Shown one piece after another: positions 37,018-45,929 of a stretch of 64,000 nucleotides of DNA. The DNA comes from Dyadobacter beijingensis DSM 21582 (GTDB lineage: Bacteria; Bacteroidota; Bacteroidia; Cytophagales; Spirosomataceae), in contig NZ_KB907789.1 of the NCBI RefSeq assembly GCF_000382205.1, positions 310,001 to 374,000 of the forward strand. Reading direction: 5' to 3'. Made by a program: the position numbers and the translations under genes. Numbering within the stretch: the first letter of the stretch is position 1; every line of letters starts with the position of its first letter. The notes below the pieces were generated by a model. The model was not told where the DNA came from. It ran no database searches and saw nothing but the letters and a program-made list of their open reading frames with translations.

Positions 37018-37551
37018 CTAAGCCGGCCGCGCGTCTGCCCCTGGCTTTTTAAGGATCAATGCGGAAATGAGCGTGACCACCAGCCCTACCGGCAGGATTT
37101 CGGCGTACGTCCAGAGGATCACCATCACCGGGCTTTGGTACATTTCCTTATACCCGGCCAGCTCGGTCACCTTGGCATCGAGCTCGGCAGCCGTCGGGCC
37201 CTTGGCCTGGAACTCTTTCAGCAAATGCGCCGTGTATTTGTCCATAAAGTCGGGGATGAAAAAGTAGTAGTCGATCAGCCAGACGATCACATACACCGTC
37301 GAGGCAACCAATGTAATGTACAGCCCGATCTTAAATGCCTTTCCGAAAGACACCGAGCCGCCGCTGTACTTGTCGCGGTAGTTTTTGATCCCCACAAAAA
37401 CCAGGGAAAACGACAGCAGCATGGCGGCGTAGCCCAGCAGCATATTGCCTTCGAAACTCTCCTTCTGGTAGCAAACCGCCATGGACGCGACCATGAAAGT
37501 CGATACCACCACACCCGAAATCAATCCGCAGATAACGATAATCCTGTTCAT
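37018..37551 (-). CDS. DUF4199 membrane protein
   Basis: 177 residues with four membrane helices (~3-25, ~35-55, ~70-92, ~145-168) and a ~45-residue soluble loop (FMDKYTAHLLKEFQAKGPTA) before the last. This is the DUF4199 pattern, a family nearly confined to Bacteroidota with no known function. Stands alone; 108 bases to the leucine-rich gene and 196 to the next, with nothing recognisable in the latter gap. Confidence 0.82.
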   Translation of the reverse strand: MNRIIVICGLISGVVVSTFMVASMAVCYQKESFEGNMLLGYAAMLLSFSLVFVGIKNYRDKYSGGSVSFGKAFKIGLYITLVASTVYVIVWLIDYYFFIPDFMDKYTAHLLKEFQAKGPTAAELDAKVTELAGYKEMYQSPVMVILWTYAEILPVGLVVTLISALILKKPGADARPA

Positions 37552-37747
37552 ATCAATTTGATTAGTTGTCCGATAATACTGCGAAATTGAAGTGCGATGG
37601 CCGTTTTCGCGTCATACTTTCGGGTGATTTAGCGTTTTGGGGTCTTGAAGATATCTACCTTTTATCTCCGGAGTAGTCATTAAGTCAAGTGGTGTCATAC
37701 AGCAATTCCTACCAACACCCGACAATACCTGACATCTTCCCCTGCTT

Positions 37748-38233
37748 TCAGGCGATGAGCCGCAGCCGCCTTGCACGTTCCACGGCCTGGGTACGGCTGC
37801 GTACTTCCAGCTTTTCGAATATCCGTGACGAATGCGTTTTCACAGTATTCAGCGACACAAACAGCCGCTCGGCCACTTCCTGGTTGCTCAGGCCCTGGGC
37901 CACAAGCTGCAATACTTCGAGCTCGCGCTGGCTGATTCCGAGCCGCATCCGCTCCCCTTCGTTGACGGTAAACTCCCCTCCCGCCGTCACAAAAACCTCG
38001 CGCTCCACGATCCGCGTTTCGACTTTGGGCGTAGTGAGCTTGTGCGCCAGCCAGATGCCCAGCCCGGTAAAGAGCAGGGCAATGGCGCCGACGTAGATTT
38101 CGATGATATGGTCGAGGATCAGGAACCGCAATTCCAGCCATCTGAGCAGGAACAACAACAAAGCAAGCGATACCCCGTAGAGGATCTCCTGCCTGTGTTT
38201 GTGGTAAAAACCGCTGAATGCGTTCGAAGTCAT
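37748..38233 (-). CDS. membrane-anchored LuxR-type transcriptional regulator
   Basis: 161 residues. Two membrane helices (~16-35 and ~40-62) at the N-terminus and a LuxR/FixJ-type HTH (~98-155: ISQRELEVLQLVAQGLSNQE, then LFVSLNTVKTHSSRIFEKL). No receiver or sensor domain, so DNA binding must be governed through the membrane part. Starting at 38233 (MTSNAFSGFY) is preferred over the longer frame. Similar small proteins are common in Cytophagales. Target genes unknown. Confidence 0.82.
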   Translation of the reverse strand: MTSNAFSGFYHKHRQEILYGVSLALLLFLLRWLELRFLILDHIIEIYVGAIALLFTGLGIWLAHKLTTPKVETRIVEREVFVTAGGEFTVNEGERMRLGISQRELEVLQLVAQGLSNQEVAERLFVSLNTVKTHSSRIFEKLEVRSRTQAVERARRLRLIA

Positions 38234-38257
38234 TTGTAACCAGTCCGATGGATAAGC

Positions 38258-38265
38258 CAAAAATA
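38258..38265 (-). promoter_or_regulatory. candidate -7 element of the LuxR-type gene
   Basis: Minus strand reads TATTTTTG, a TAnnTTTG match 25 bases upstream of the ATG at 38233. No clear -33. Confidence 0.35.
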
Positions 38266-38312
38266 GAAATTTTTGGACATAGGTCCTCGGTCGCCCGATG
38301 GCATTCTTGCGG

Positions 38313-38678
38313 CTATTTTCCCCCGATAATCTCCTTGATCCCCTCACACATATTCTTCACCCGGTGGTAGGAGGCGGGCCCGTTCTCGTCCTTTTTGAGA
38401 AAAACCATCACTTCCCCCGGCGACGTCTCCACGGTGAGCTTCGTCTGATCGCTGAGTACCGTGATGACTTTGGAATCAATTTCCGGGTTGATATGAATCG
38501 GCGACACCTCCTCGCTGATGAACTTCCCGATCCGCGGCGACAAATCCTCATTGAAGGCGGCCGAAAAACGGTAATAATCGTCCGTGTCCTTCACTTTAAT
38601 GTAAGTTTCGCCTGAATGGCGGCAGGATGTGAGCAATGCGGCAATGGCCAATGCGCTTAAAAGGTACTTCATTTTCAT
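38313..38678 (-). CDS. hypothetical lipoprotein
   Basis: 121 residues with a lipobox (LLTSC, Cys19); a second ATG two codons in is equally possible as start. The mature ~100 residues are charged, with an alpha/beta pattern and no family that I recognise. Divergent from the CocE/NonD-type hydrolase gene, whose leader begins next to it. Probably attached to the outer membrane's periplasmic face. Confidence 0.65.
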   Translation of the reverse strand: MKMKYLLSALAIAALLTSCRHSGETYIKVKDTDDYYRFSAAFNEDLSPRIGKFISEEVSPIHINPEIDSKVITVLSDQTKLTVETSPGEVMVFLKKDENGPASYHRVKNMCEGIKEIIGGK

Positions 38679-38842
38679 GGCTAAAAATTGTTTTACAAGG
38701 TACTATGCAATATACAGTACTGGTTTGCAAAATGCAACGATCTTGTGATGAATGGCTATGCCAATTGCCATTAATACGCGTCCGAAGGCCATATTTGAAG
38801 GTTTTTATATTAAATTGGCTAAAAACTAATCCTGCAACCGTC

Positions 38843-40774
38843 TTGAAAAACACATTACTTCACTCCTTGAAAGAGGCATCGGGCTGGCTGGCGGCCGTCC
38901 TGCTGCTGGTCCTAATCTGCGGAAACGCCTCCGCGCAAACCGCTCCGAAAGAAGATTCCCTCTACATCCGCACGCATTACACGAAGATGGAACGGCAGGT
39001 GCCGATGCGCGACGGCGTCAAGCTGTTTACCTCCATTTATGTCCCCAAAGACATTTCCGCCGGTAAAACCTACCCGATCCTGCTCAACCGTACGCCGTAT
39101 AGTGTTGTGCCCTATGGAGAGGATTTGTATAAAACACAGCTCGGGCCAAGCATGCTCTTCGCGCGTGACGGCTACATTATCGTGTACCAGGATGTGCGCG
39201 GGAAATATATGTCCGAAGGCGATTTCGAGGCCTACCGCCCATTCATCCCATCAAAAAAGAGTAAATCCGACATCGACGAGAGCTCGGACACGTACGATAC
39301 CATTGAGTGGCTCATCAAAAACATCAAAGGAAATAATGGCAAAGTAGGCACCTGGGGCATTTCGGCACCGGGCTACTACGCAACGATGACGGCCGTGGAA
39401 GCGCACCCCGCTTTGAAAATCGCCTCGCCGCAAGCGCCTGTGACCGATTGGTTTATGGGCGACGACCGCCACCATAACGGCGCGTTTTTCCTGATGGGCA
39501 CATTTGCATTCCTGTCGTCGTATGGTGCGCCGCGGCCAGCGCCTACGCCGAAGGGTACGCCGCAGTATTCCGCTTACGGCACGCCGGATTCGTATGAGTT
39601 TTACAAGAAAATGGGGCCGTTGAAGAATTTCGACGCGCAGATTTTCAAAGGCCAGAACCGCATCTGGAATCAGATGATGGAAAATGAAACCTACAACGAT
39701 TTCTGGAAAGCGCGTACCCCGGTGCCGCATTTGAAGAACGTGAAACCGGCGGTGATGGTCGTGGGAGGCTGGTTCGACCAGGAAGATCTATACGGACCGC
39801 TCAAAACCTACCAGGCCGTTTCCACGCAAAATACGCAAACGCCCAACTGGCTCATTATGGGCCCTTGGATTCACGGGGGCTGGGCGCGCGGTACGGGCGA
39901 GTCTCTCGGAAATATCCGTTTCGGGGCCAAAACGAGTAATTTTTACCAACAAGAGATCGAGTTGCCTGTGTTTAACCATTACCTGAAAGACCAGCCCGAT
40001 CCGAAACTGCCCAAAGCATACATTTTCGAAACCGGCGCGAACGAGTGGCGCAAATACGACCAATGGCCGCCCAAAAACACGGTAGAAAAGAAGCTGTACC
40101 TGCACCCTGACGGCACATTGTCGTTCTCGCCGACGATGACGACCATGCAAATGGGCGGCAAACCGGCATTCCACGAATACCTCAGCGATCCCGACAAACC
40201 GGTGCCGTACACCTCCGAGATCCGCATTATCCGCGGCAGCGATTTTATGTATGAAGACCAGCGCTTCACCGCCTCACGCCCGGATGTACTCGTGTACGAG
40301 TCGGAGGTTCTGAAAGAAGATGTGACGATTTCCGGCAACGTGTTCGCAGACCTGTTCGTATCGACTACCGGCACCGACGCCGACTTTGTCGTAAAACTGA
40401 TCGACGTGTACCCCGGCGACGCACCGAACGATAGCCCCATTAACCCAAACATGAAAATGGGTGGCTTCCAGCTCCTGGTACGGGGCGAAGTGATGCGTTC
40501 TAAGTTCCGCAAAAGCTTCTCCAAACCTGAGCCGATGGCGCCGGGTAAGGTCGAAAACGTGAAATTCGATATGCAGGACGCCGCGCACCGCTTCAAGAAA
40601 GGGCACAAGATCATGGTACAGGTGCAAAGCTCGTGGTTTCCGCTCGTCGACCGCAGCCCCCAGAAATTTGTCAACATTTACAAAGCAACGGAAGCGGATT
40701 TCCAAAAGGCGACGCACCGGGTTTACCTCTCGGGCGACGCGTCCTCATACGTAGGCGTGCGGGTGATCGAGTAA
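38843..40774 (+). CDS. CocE/NonD family X-Pro dipeptidyl-peptidase-like hydrolase
   Basis: 643 residues from a TTG start. The open frame runs back to 38636, but only the TTG at 38843 puts a normal signal peptide (ending NASAQ) at the N-terminus; the earlier part overlaps the divergent lipoprotein. The alpha/beta-hydrolase nucleophile is S174 in WGISAPGY, the acid Asp lies in VGGWFDQEDLYG and the His in PWIHGGWA. A C-terminal jelly-roll domain (~400-640) completes the X-Pro dipeptidyl-peptidase/CocE/cephalosporin-acylase fold. Probably a periplasmic peptidase or acylase; substrate unknown. Confidence 0.85.
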   Translation: MKNTLLHSLKEASGWLAAVLLLVLICGNASAQTAPKEDSLYIRTHYTKMERQVPMRDGVKLFTSIYVPKDISAGKTYPILLNRTPYSVVPYGEDLYKTQLGPSMLFARDGYIIVYQDVRGKYMSEGDFEAYRPFIPSKKSKSDIDESSDTYDTIEWLIKNIKGNNGKVGTWGISAPGYYATMTAVEAHPALKIASPQAPVTDWFMGDDRHHNGAFFLMGTFAFLSSYGAPRPAPTPKGTPQYSAYGTPDSYEFYKKMGPLKNFDAQIFKGQNRIWNQMMENETYNDFWKARTPVPHLKNVKPAVMVVGGWFDQEDLYGPLKTYQAVSTQNTQTPNWLIMGPWIHGGWARGTGESLGNIRFGAKTSNFYQQEIELPVFNHYLKDQPDPKLPKAYIFETGANEWRKYDQWPPKNTVEKKLYLHPDGTLSFSPTMTTMQMGGKPAFHEYLSDPDKPVPYTSEIRIIRGSDFMYEDQRFTASRPDVLVYESEVLKEDVTISGNVFADLFVSTTGTDADFVVKLIDVYPGDAPNDSPINPNMKMGGFQLLVRGEVMRSKFRKSFSKPEPMAPGKVENVKFDMQDAAHRFKKGHKIMVQVQSSWFPLVDRSPQKFVNIYKATEADFQKATHRVYLSGDASSYVGVRVIE

Positions 40775-40777
40775 CGC

Positions 40778-42511
40778 CTACACGGCCTTTTTAAGCCCGA
40801 TCGTAAACGTACTCCCCGCCCCCAACTCGCTTTCCACCGTAAGCGTACCGTCCTGGGCCTCCATAAATTCCCGGCTGATCGCCAGGCCCAGGCCGGTACC
40901 TTCCCGCGACGATCCGGGAACACGGAAATACCGGTCGAAAATCTTCTCTTTATATTCCTGCGAAATACCCTGGCCGCTGTCCGTCACAGCAATGCGCACT
41001 CCCTGTTCATGCTCTTCGAGCGAAATGCGGATAATGGAATGGTCGTAGGAGTAGCGTATCGCATTGGAAATGAGATTTGTAAGCACCCATGCCGTCTTTT
41101 CCGAATCGGCGAGCACGGGGGTATGGATCTCGTTTTCCTCCACCTGCAAGCGGATATCGCGGCTTTCGGCCTGCATTTCGTTGGCGGCGATGGCATACTG
41201 CACGATTTCGCGCGGCGAGGTGCCGGCGATATTGAGCTGTATTTTTCCGCTTTCTACCTGGGTGATATTCAGCAGTTCGCCGGTAATTTTCAGCAGGCGG
41301 TCGGCGTCCTCGCGAATGCTGTCGAGCAGGCCGCGTTGTTCCTCGTTCGTATCGCCGACGCGCTCGTTGCGCAGGAGGTCCAATGTAATCTTAATGGAAG
41401 AAATAGGCGTTTTCAGCTCGTGCGAAACATTGGCGATGAAATTGGTTTTGGCGAAATCCAGCTCTTTGTAGGGCGTCACATTCCGCAGAATGATCACGTG
41501 ACCGATCGAGCTTGGCTGCATTTCTCCCGTGGGCACGATCGCAATGTCCACATATTCCTGCTCGAAATAGCTTTCCTTACCGTCGGCATAGATCTTCACC
41601 GGTGCCGTTGGTACATTGCTTTTGGCCCTTGGATCAAAAATATCCTTCACTAAGGAACGTACGAGGTCGTTGTGCAAAGCCACGTCGGTCGCATTCCTTC
41701 CAACCAGCTCGGCGGCTGACAGGCCGGTCACTTTCCGTGCTTCTTCGTTGGCGAAGATCACTTTCCGGTTCTCGTCCAGCCCGATGACGGGATCATGCAT
41801 ATTGTCGATCAGCGTTTCCACGCGCTTTTTCTCCATCATCAGCTTCGCGAGGTTGCTGCTGTTGTACTCTTCCAGCTTCTCGGCCATGGTATTGAAGCTC
41901 TGCGCCAGCTGCCCGTACTCGTCGCGCGAGCCGAAATGCACGCGCTCGTTGTAGTTCTCATTGGCTATCTGCCGGATACTTTCAGTGAGCTCGCGGATGG
42001 GGTTGGCAATGTTGCCCGGCAGGTTTACAAACAGCGTGAACGCCACGATAAAGCACAATGTGCCCGTAATACCGATCCACACCATCGAACTTTTCGCAGT
42101 TTGGTCCGCGACCTGGCTTTTGCGCTGGATGGCGTCGAGGTTGACGCTCATAATTTCGAGGACATCGTTACGGATTTGTGCGATCGTTTCTTTGTCGCGC
42201 ACATTCGTGCGGAGCCTTTCGAAATGGCTCGTCAGCTGGGCCGTCAGTTCCTTTTCACCGATCTCCGTGACGTTCTTTTGCTGTGCTTCCAGATTTTTTT
42301 TGAACACATCGAGCGCACCGGCGTGCACTTCCAGCTCGTCGAGCGCGTGGAGCATTTTGCGGCTGTAATCCAGCGAGTTATGGTTTGCAACGACGATATT
42401 GCGGGAATCGGCCGACAGCAGGCTTACCTGCCTGATGCCCACCGCGGCAAGCACGGTGATCATCGCGAAAAGCAGGCCGATGCTTAGCCTCAGTTTGGTT
42501 TTGATCTTCAT
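40778..42511 (-). CDS. sensor histidine kinase (KinB-like)
   Basis: 577 residues. Membrane helices at ~9-28 and ~145-168 bracket a helical periplasmic sensor; HAMP (~165-220), PAS (~230-350), HisKA with H364 in NVSHELKTP and a HATPase with NLISNAIRY and GTGLGLAIS follow. The layout is that of KinB/NtrB-type kinases that feed sigma-54 activators. Such an activator is encoded upstream on the same strand (43159-44502), with a small gene between. The pairing is inferred from position. The stop faces the CocE/NonD gene's stop with a 3-base gap. Confidence 0.88.
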   Translation of the reverse strand: MKIKTKLRLSIGLLFAMITVLAAVGIRQVSLLSADSRNIVVANHNSLDYSRKMLHALDELEVHAGALDVFKKNLEAQQKNVTEIGEKELTAQLTSHFERLRTNVRDKETIAQIRNDVLEIMSVNLDAIQRKSQVADQTAKSSMVWIGITGTLCFIVAFTLFVNLPGNIANPIRELTESIRQIANENYNERVHFGSRDEYGQLAQSFNTMAEKLEEYNSSNLAKLMMEKKRVETLIDNMHDPVIGLDENRKVIFANEEARKVTGLSAAELVGRNATDVALHNDLVRSLVKDIFDPRAKSNVPTAPVKIYADGKESYFEQEYVDIAIVPTGEMQPSSIGHVIILRNVTPYKELDFAKTNFIANVSHELKTPISSIKITLDLLRNERVGDTNEEQRGLLDSIREDADRLLKITGELLNITQVESGKIQLNIAGTSPREIVQYAIAANEMQAESRDIRLQVEENEIHTPVLADSEKTAWVLTNLISNAIRYSYDHSIIRISLEEHEQGVRIAVTDSGQGISQEYKEKIFDRYFRVPGSSREGTGLGLAISREFMEAQDGTLTVESELGAGSTFTIGLKKAV

Positions 42512-42613
42512 TTCAGGAAAGAATTACGGGGTCAATGTCGGAAGAAGGCCCGTCATTTAAAAGCCGCTGCGCGGCCGTCGGCGCAGATTTCGGCGTTGCA
42601 GCACACATCGGGT

Positions 42614-42979
42614 TCAGCAGCCGCTGTCGTTGAGTTGTTTCATATGAATTTTGTACAGAACATCGGGCACTATATCGGCCGGCATCGGTGATACGGCATT
42701 GCGGGCGCGCGTCCACACATTGGCATATACGAACACATTTTCGATGAGCAACTTCACCATGGCGTCCCCTTCCCGGTACACTTTTTCGGCGAGGGCGAAG
42801 CATTTTCTTGCCGCCGGGAAGTGCCGGTGTTCCACGGTGTTCTTTGTGCAAGCCGACAGGTAATGGATTGATGAATGGATAGAATTGAAAGTATGCGATG
42901 ATACTGCCGCGCAATCCGCACCGGCCAGGACAGGAAGCTCATTTTTAAGCAGGTTAATGATTTGTAGTTGGGTAAACAT
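42614..42979 (-). CDS. DUF7674-like hypothetical protein
   Basis: 121 residues from the ATG at 42979 (MFTQLQIINLL); other in-frame ATGs at 43015 and 43033 would add 12 or 18 residues. All-helical, soluble, with C, H and W residues scattered (AGADCAAVSSHTFNSIHSSI; VFVYANVWTRARN). It resembles DUF7674-type proteins of ~115 residues found in Bacteroidota; function unknown. Its place between the KinB-like kinase and the sigma-54 activator suggests it could belong to that circuit, but a terminator separates it from the activator. Confidence 0.55.
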   Translation of the reverse strand: MFTQLQIINLLKNELPVLAGADCAAVSSHTFNSIHSSIHYLSACTKNTVEHRHFPAARKCFALAEKVYREGDAMVKLLIENVFVYANVWTRARNAVSPMPADIVPDVLYKIHMKQLNDSGC

Positions 42980-43103
42980 GGCTGAAATAGCTTGATCTGT
43001 TTCTAAAATATGCATAGCCATTACCACCTTCATACCTGTATGTCTCGGAGCTCTTAATTGACTACTTTTCAACGCCTTATAAACTCCAAACGGAAGTACC
43101 CAC

Positions 43104-43130
43104 AAAAAAAGCCTATCAAAACGATAAGCT
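43104..43130 (-). terminator. rho-independent terminator after the sigma-54 activator
   Basis: On the minus strand AGCTTATC pairs with GATAGGCT (one G-U) around GTTTT and is followed by seven T residues, ~30 bases after the activator's stop. Confidence 0.75.
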
Positions 43131-43158
43131 GCTTTCTCAAAATGAAATGCCGGACTTG

Positions 43159-44502
43159 TCAGAGCTTGTACTCGTCGATCTTCCGGTACAACGTAGCAAT
43201 CCCGATTTCCAGCAGGCGCGCGGCTTCGGCTTTGTTGCCATTGGTGTAGTTGAGCACTTTTTGTAAATGCAGCTTTTCGGCGCTGGCCAGGGAGAATGCC
43301 GACATATTTTTGCCGCTGCCGCTTTCCTGGCGCGGGTTCTGCATTTCAAACGGAAGACTTTCGATGCCGAGTACCGGGCCGTCGGTGAGGATGACGCTCC
43401 GTTCGATCACATTTTTGAGCTCGCGGATGTTCCCGTTCCAGGGGCTTTTTTCCAACGCATTGATGAAATCGGGTGAAAGCGTCGTGATTTTTTTATTGGT
43501 TTTCAGTGCAAACCGCGCCGCGAAGCTGCTTGCAAGCGCGCCGATGTCCGACGCCCGCTCCCGCAATGCGGGAAGTGTGATCTGGAACACCGAAAGCCGG
43601 TAATAGAGGTCACTGCGAAATTCTCCGGCTTCAATTTGCTTAGGCAGGTCGCGGTGGGTGGCGGCGATCACGCGGACGTTCACCTTCGTCGGATGCGTCT
43701 CGCCGATTTTGATAAATTCGCCCGATTCCAGCACGCGCAGCAGCTTCGCCTGCAACTCCGGCGCCAGCTCCCCGATTTCGTCCAGGAATATCGTACCGTT
43801 GCTGGCTTCTTCAAAAAGGCCTTTTTTATCCCGTGTAGCACCCGTAAATGCACCCGCCTTGTGCCCGAACATCTCGCTTTCGAGCAAATCTTTGCCGAAT
43901 GCCGAGCAGTTAATGGCCACAAACGATTTTTTGGCCCGGCTGCTCGCCTGGTGTATCGACTGGGCGAAAACTTCCTTGCCGGTGCCTGTCTCGCCGAGGA
44001 GCAGCACGGTCGTGTCCGTGGGCGCCACGCGGCGTGCGAGGTCGATGCAGGCCTGCAATTTTTTGGATTTACCGATAATGGCGTCAAATGAAAGCTTCTC
44101 GCCGAGCTGCTTTTCCAGGTTTACCACCCGGCGGTTCAGCTCCGTTTTTTCCACTGCCTTGTAGAGAAGCGGAATAATCTTGCTGTTATCGTCGCCCTTG
44201 GTAATGTAGTCGAACGCGCCGTTTTTGATCGCCTGCACACCGTCGGGGATGTTGCCGTAGGCCGTCAGCAGGATCACTTCGATGGTCGGGTATTTCTCTT
44301 TCAAAGCCCCCGAAAACTCGACCCCATTGCCATCCGGAAGCTTCACATCGCAAAGTACGACGTCTATGTCCGATTGATCCAGCTTTTTCCAGGCAGTTTT
44401 CACATCGCCCGCTTCGATCACCTCAAAGCCTTCCAGCTTGATCACGCGGCTCATGAGGCCTCTCAGTTTTTCCTCGTCGTCGATTATCAGTATTCGTTTC
44501 AT
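43159..44502 (-). CDS. sigma-54-dependent response regulator (NtrC family)
   Basis: 447 residues. Receiver with D8-D9 and phospho-acceptor D52, an AAA+ domain with Walker A GETGTGKE (170-177), the sigma-54 contact loop GAFTGA (217-222) and Walker B GTIFLDE (236-242), and a Fis-type HTH at the C-terminus (GNKAEAARLLEIGIATLYRK). All elements needed to open sigma-54 promoters by ATP hydrolysis are intact. The likely kinase partner is the KinB-like gene at 40778-42511. I found no convincing -24/-12 promoter in the window, so its targets probably lie elsewhere. Confidence 0.94.
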   Translation of the reverse strand: MKRILIIDDEEKLRGLMSRVIKLEGFEVIEAGDVKTAWKKLDQSDIDVVLCDVKLPDGNGVEFSGALKEKYPTIEVILLTAYGNIPDGVQAIKNGAFDYITKGDDNSKIIPLLYKAVEKTELNRRVVNLEKQLGEKLSFDAIIGKSKKLQACIDLARRVAPTDTTVLLLGETGTGKEVFAQSIHQASSRAKKSFVAINCSAFGKDLLESEMFGHKAGAFTGATRDKKGLFEEASNGTIFLDEIGELAPELQAKLLRVLESGEFIKIGETHPTKVNVRVIAATHRDLPKQIEAGEFRSDLYYRLSVFQITLPALRERASDIGALASSFAARFALKTNKKITTLSPDFINALEKSPWNGNIRELKNVIERSVILTDGPVLGIESLPFEMQNPRQESGSGKNMSAFSLASAEKLHLQKVLNYTNGNKAEAARLLEIGIATLYRKIDEYKL

Positions 44503-44510
44503 GGCATCGC

Positions 44511-44614
44511 CCGCGGGTTGAAACCCGCGGTTAAAGTAATGGTTAGCCTCCGGCTTAACCGGAGATCAAAAAATATCATCCAGCAAATCCCTGGCCCCGG
44601 GTTTTAACCCGGGG
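44511..44614. repeat. cluster of three palindromes (REP-like)
   Basis: Palindrome 1: CCGCGGGTT-GA-AACCCGCGG (44511-44530). Palindrome 2: CTCCGG/CCGGAG (44548-44564), nested with GGTTA/TAACC (44541-44560). Palindrome 3: CCCCGGGTT-TT-AACCCGGGG (44595-44614). Units 1 and 3 share the core GGGTTnnAACCC. They fill the 113 bases between two same-strand regulator genes; unit 3 begins one base after a stop codon and could act as terminator. Confidence 0.75.
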
Positions 44615-44615
44615 A

Positions 44616-45041
44616 TCAATGATATTGGTTTGGATGCAGGCAATAGAACCAGTAGTCATATATCACCCTGATCCTGCTTTTGAGATCTTCGAAGCTATTT
44701 TCTTTCTTGAAAAAGCCCTGAATGGTGGAATCATAGGCGGTTTCGATCACATGCGGATTGTCGGCTGTGCTGAGAAATACGAACGGGATCGACTTTTTCC
44801 GAAGGTACTCGTTCCGATCGATGCGTTCGCGCAGTTCCAGGCCGTTCATCACCGGCATGTTAATGTCGCAAATGATCAGGAACGGCTGCTCGCGCGTCGT
44901 CTCGAGGTAAAGCAGCGCATCCACGCCATTGCTGAAAAACAACAGGTCATTCGGTATGTCGAGCTCCTCTACCACGCTCTTGATCAGGAATTGATCGTCG
45001 ACGTCGTCCTCTATTGAAATAATCGGTCCTCTCATTGACAT
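44616..45041 (-). CDS. single-domain response regulator
   Basis: 141 residues from the ATG at 45041 (a second ATG is two codons in). Receiver with E11-D13, phospho-acceptor D59 in LIICDINMP and Lys-Lys in FFKKENSF. This is the Rcp1-like subgroup common in Bacteroidota, with a slightly long C-terminus ending LHPNQYH. No output domain. Same strand as the sigma-54 activator downstream, but three palindromes lie between them. Confidence 0.88.
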   Translation of the reverse strand: MSMRGPIISIEDDVDDQFLIKSVVEELDIPNDLLFFSNGVDALLYLETTREQPFLIICDINMPVMNGLELRERIDRNEYLRKKSIPFVFLSTADNPHVIETAYDSTIQGFFKKENSFEDLKSRIRVIYDYWFYCLHPNQYH

Positions 45042-45204
45042 TGCCCAGGCGGAATTAGTGGCTGAAATCAGGTTGCAAATAAACAGAATTATTGATCCTA
45101 TATCAATCCCGCTGTAATGCCGCATCGTCGTGTACCCGTTGTGAAAATCCGTTCCGCGTAGGTTTTCATCCGGATCGCGTAGGCACCACCAGGCCAGCGA
45201 CGGC

Positions 45205-45212
45205 TAGTTTTG
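45205..45212 (+). promoter_or_regulatory. candidate -7 element of the YceI gene
   Basis: TAGTTTTG, an exact TAnnTTTG match, 39 bases before the ATG at 45251. No convincing -33. Confidence 0.4.
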
Positions 45213-45250
45213 CATCGAAAACATTATTAGCCATGCAAAAACATCCGACC

Positions 45251-45871
45251 ATGAAAAAGCAATTTCTATCACTGTTAACACTTGCCACACTATTTACCGC
45301 CTGCACCGACCACGACGTCCCTTCCAGCCAGAACTACCACCTCGACGAAACTTCGGTGGCGGAATGGAAAGGTTATCTCAAAACCGGCTATTTCAATGAG
45401 GGTTCGCTGGAAGTGGAAAGCAACAGCCTGGTGATCGAAGGCGGAAAAGTAAAAAGCGGCTCCTTCACCCTGCCGCTTGCCTCAATCGTGAATTTCAACC
45501 TGCCGACAGATGAATTGAAGCACCAGCTCGTGCACCATTTGCAAAGCGGTGATTTCTTCAACATGGCGCTCCACCCGAACGTTACCTTCGAAATCATGAG
45601 CGTTTCGCCCTATTCGGGCAGCGAGCCCGGGGTGATTTCAGGGGCAAATTACCAGGTGACAGGCCATTTAACACTGTTAGGCAAGAGTAATCCCGTCACT
45701 TTCCCGGCCCGGATCGAGGTGACCGGCGATTCGTTCAAATTGGAGGCATTGACCCAGTTCGACCGCACATTATGGGGTATGAACTATGCCACGGAACCCG
45801 GCCTGCCGGACGAAGCGTCCATCAAACCGGGTATCGATGTGCATTTGAAATTATCAGGGAAGAAAATATAA
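45251..45871 (+). CDS. YceI-family lipoprotein
   Basis: 206 residues with lipobox LFTAC (Cys18). The mature protein has the YceI lipocalin-like barrel pattern: GSFTLPLASIVNFNL, HLQSGDFFNMALHPNVTFEI and a C-terminal GIDVHLKLSG. YceI proteins bind long isoprenoid or fatty acyl chains in the periplasm. A lipid-anchored form is common in Bacteroidota. An in-frame ATG six codons upstream (45233) is possible but gives a poorer signal. Followed by a strong terminator. Confidence 0.88.
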   Translation: MKKQFLSLLTLATLFTACTDHDVPSSQNYHLDETSVAEWKGYLKTGYFNEGSLEVESNSLVIEGGKVKSGSFTLPLASIVNFNLPTDELKHQLVHHLQSGDFFNMALHPNVTFEIMSVSPYSGSEPGVISGANYQVTGHLTLLGKSNPVTFPARIEVTGDSFKLEALTQFDRTLWGMNYATEPGLPDEASIKPGIDVHLKLSGKKI

Positions 45872-45894
45872 TCCCTGCGTGATCAGGCGGTACG

Positions 45895-45929
45895 AATCCG
45901 CTGTCGGTAGCCGGCAGCGGATTTTTTTT
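45895..45929 (+). terminator. rho-independent terminator after the YceI gene
   Basis: 13-bp stem AATCCGCTGTCGG / CCGGCAGCGGATT (one G-U pair) with loop TAG and a run of eight T. It overlaps the stop codon of the converging SDR gene. Confidence 0.9.

Noticed and set aside
38636-38842. N-terminal extension of the CocE/NonD-type hydrolase from the ATG at 38636
   Set aside because: It would overlap the start of the divergent lipoprotein gene and bury the signal peptide ~70 residues inside the protein.
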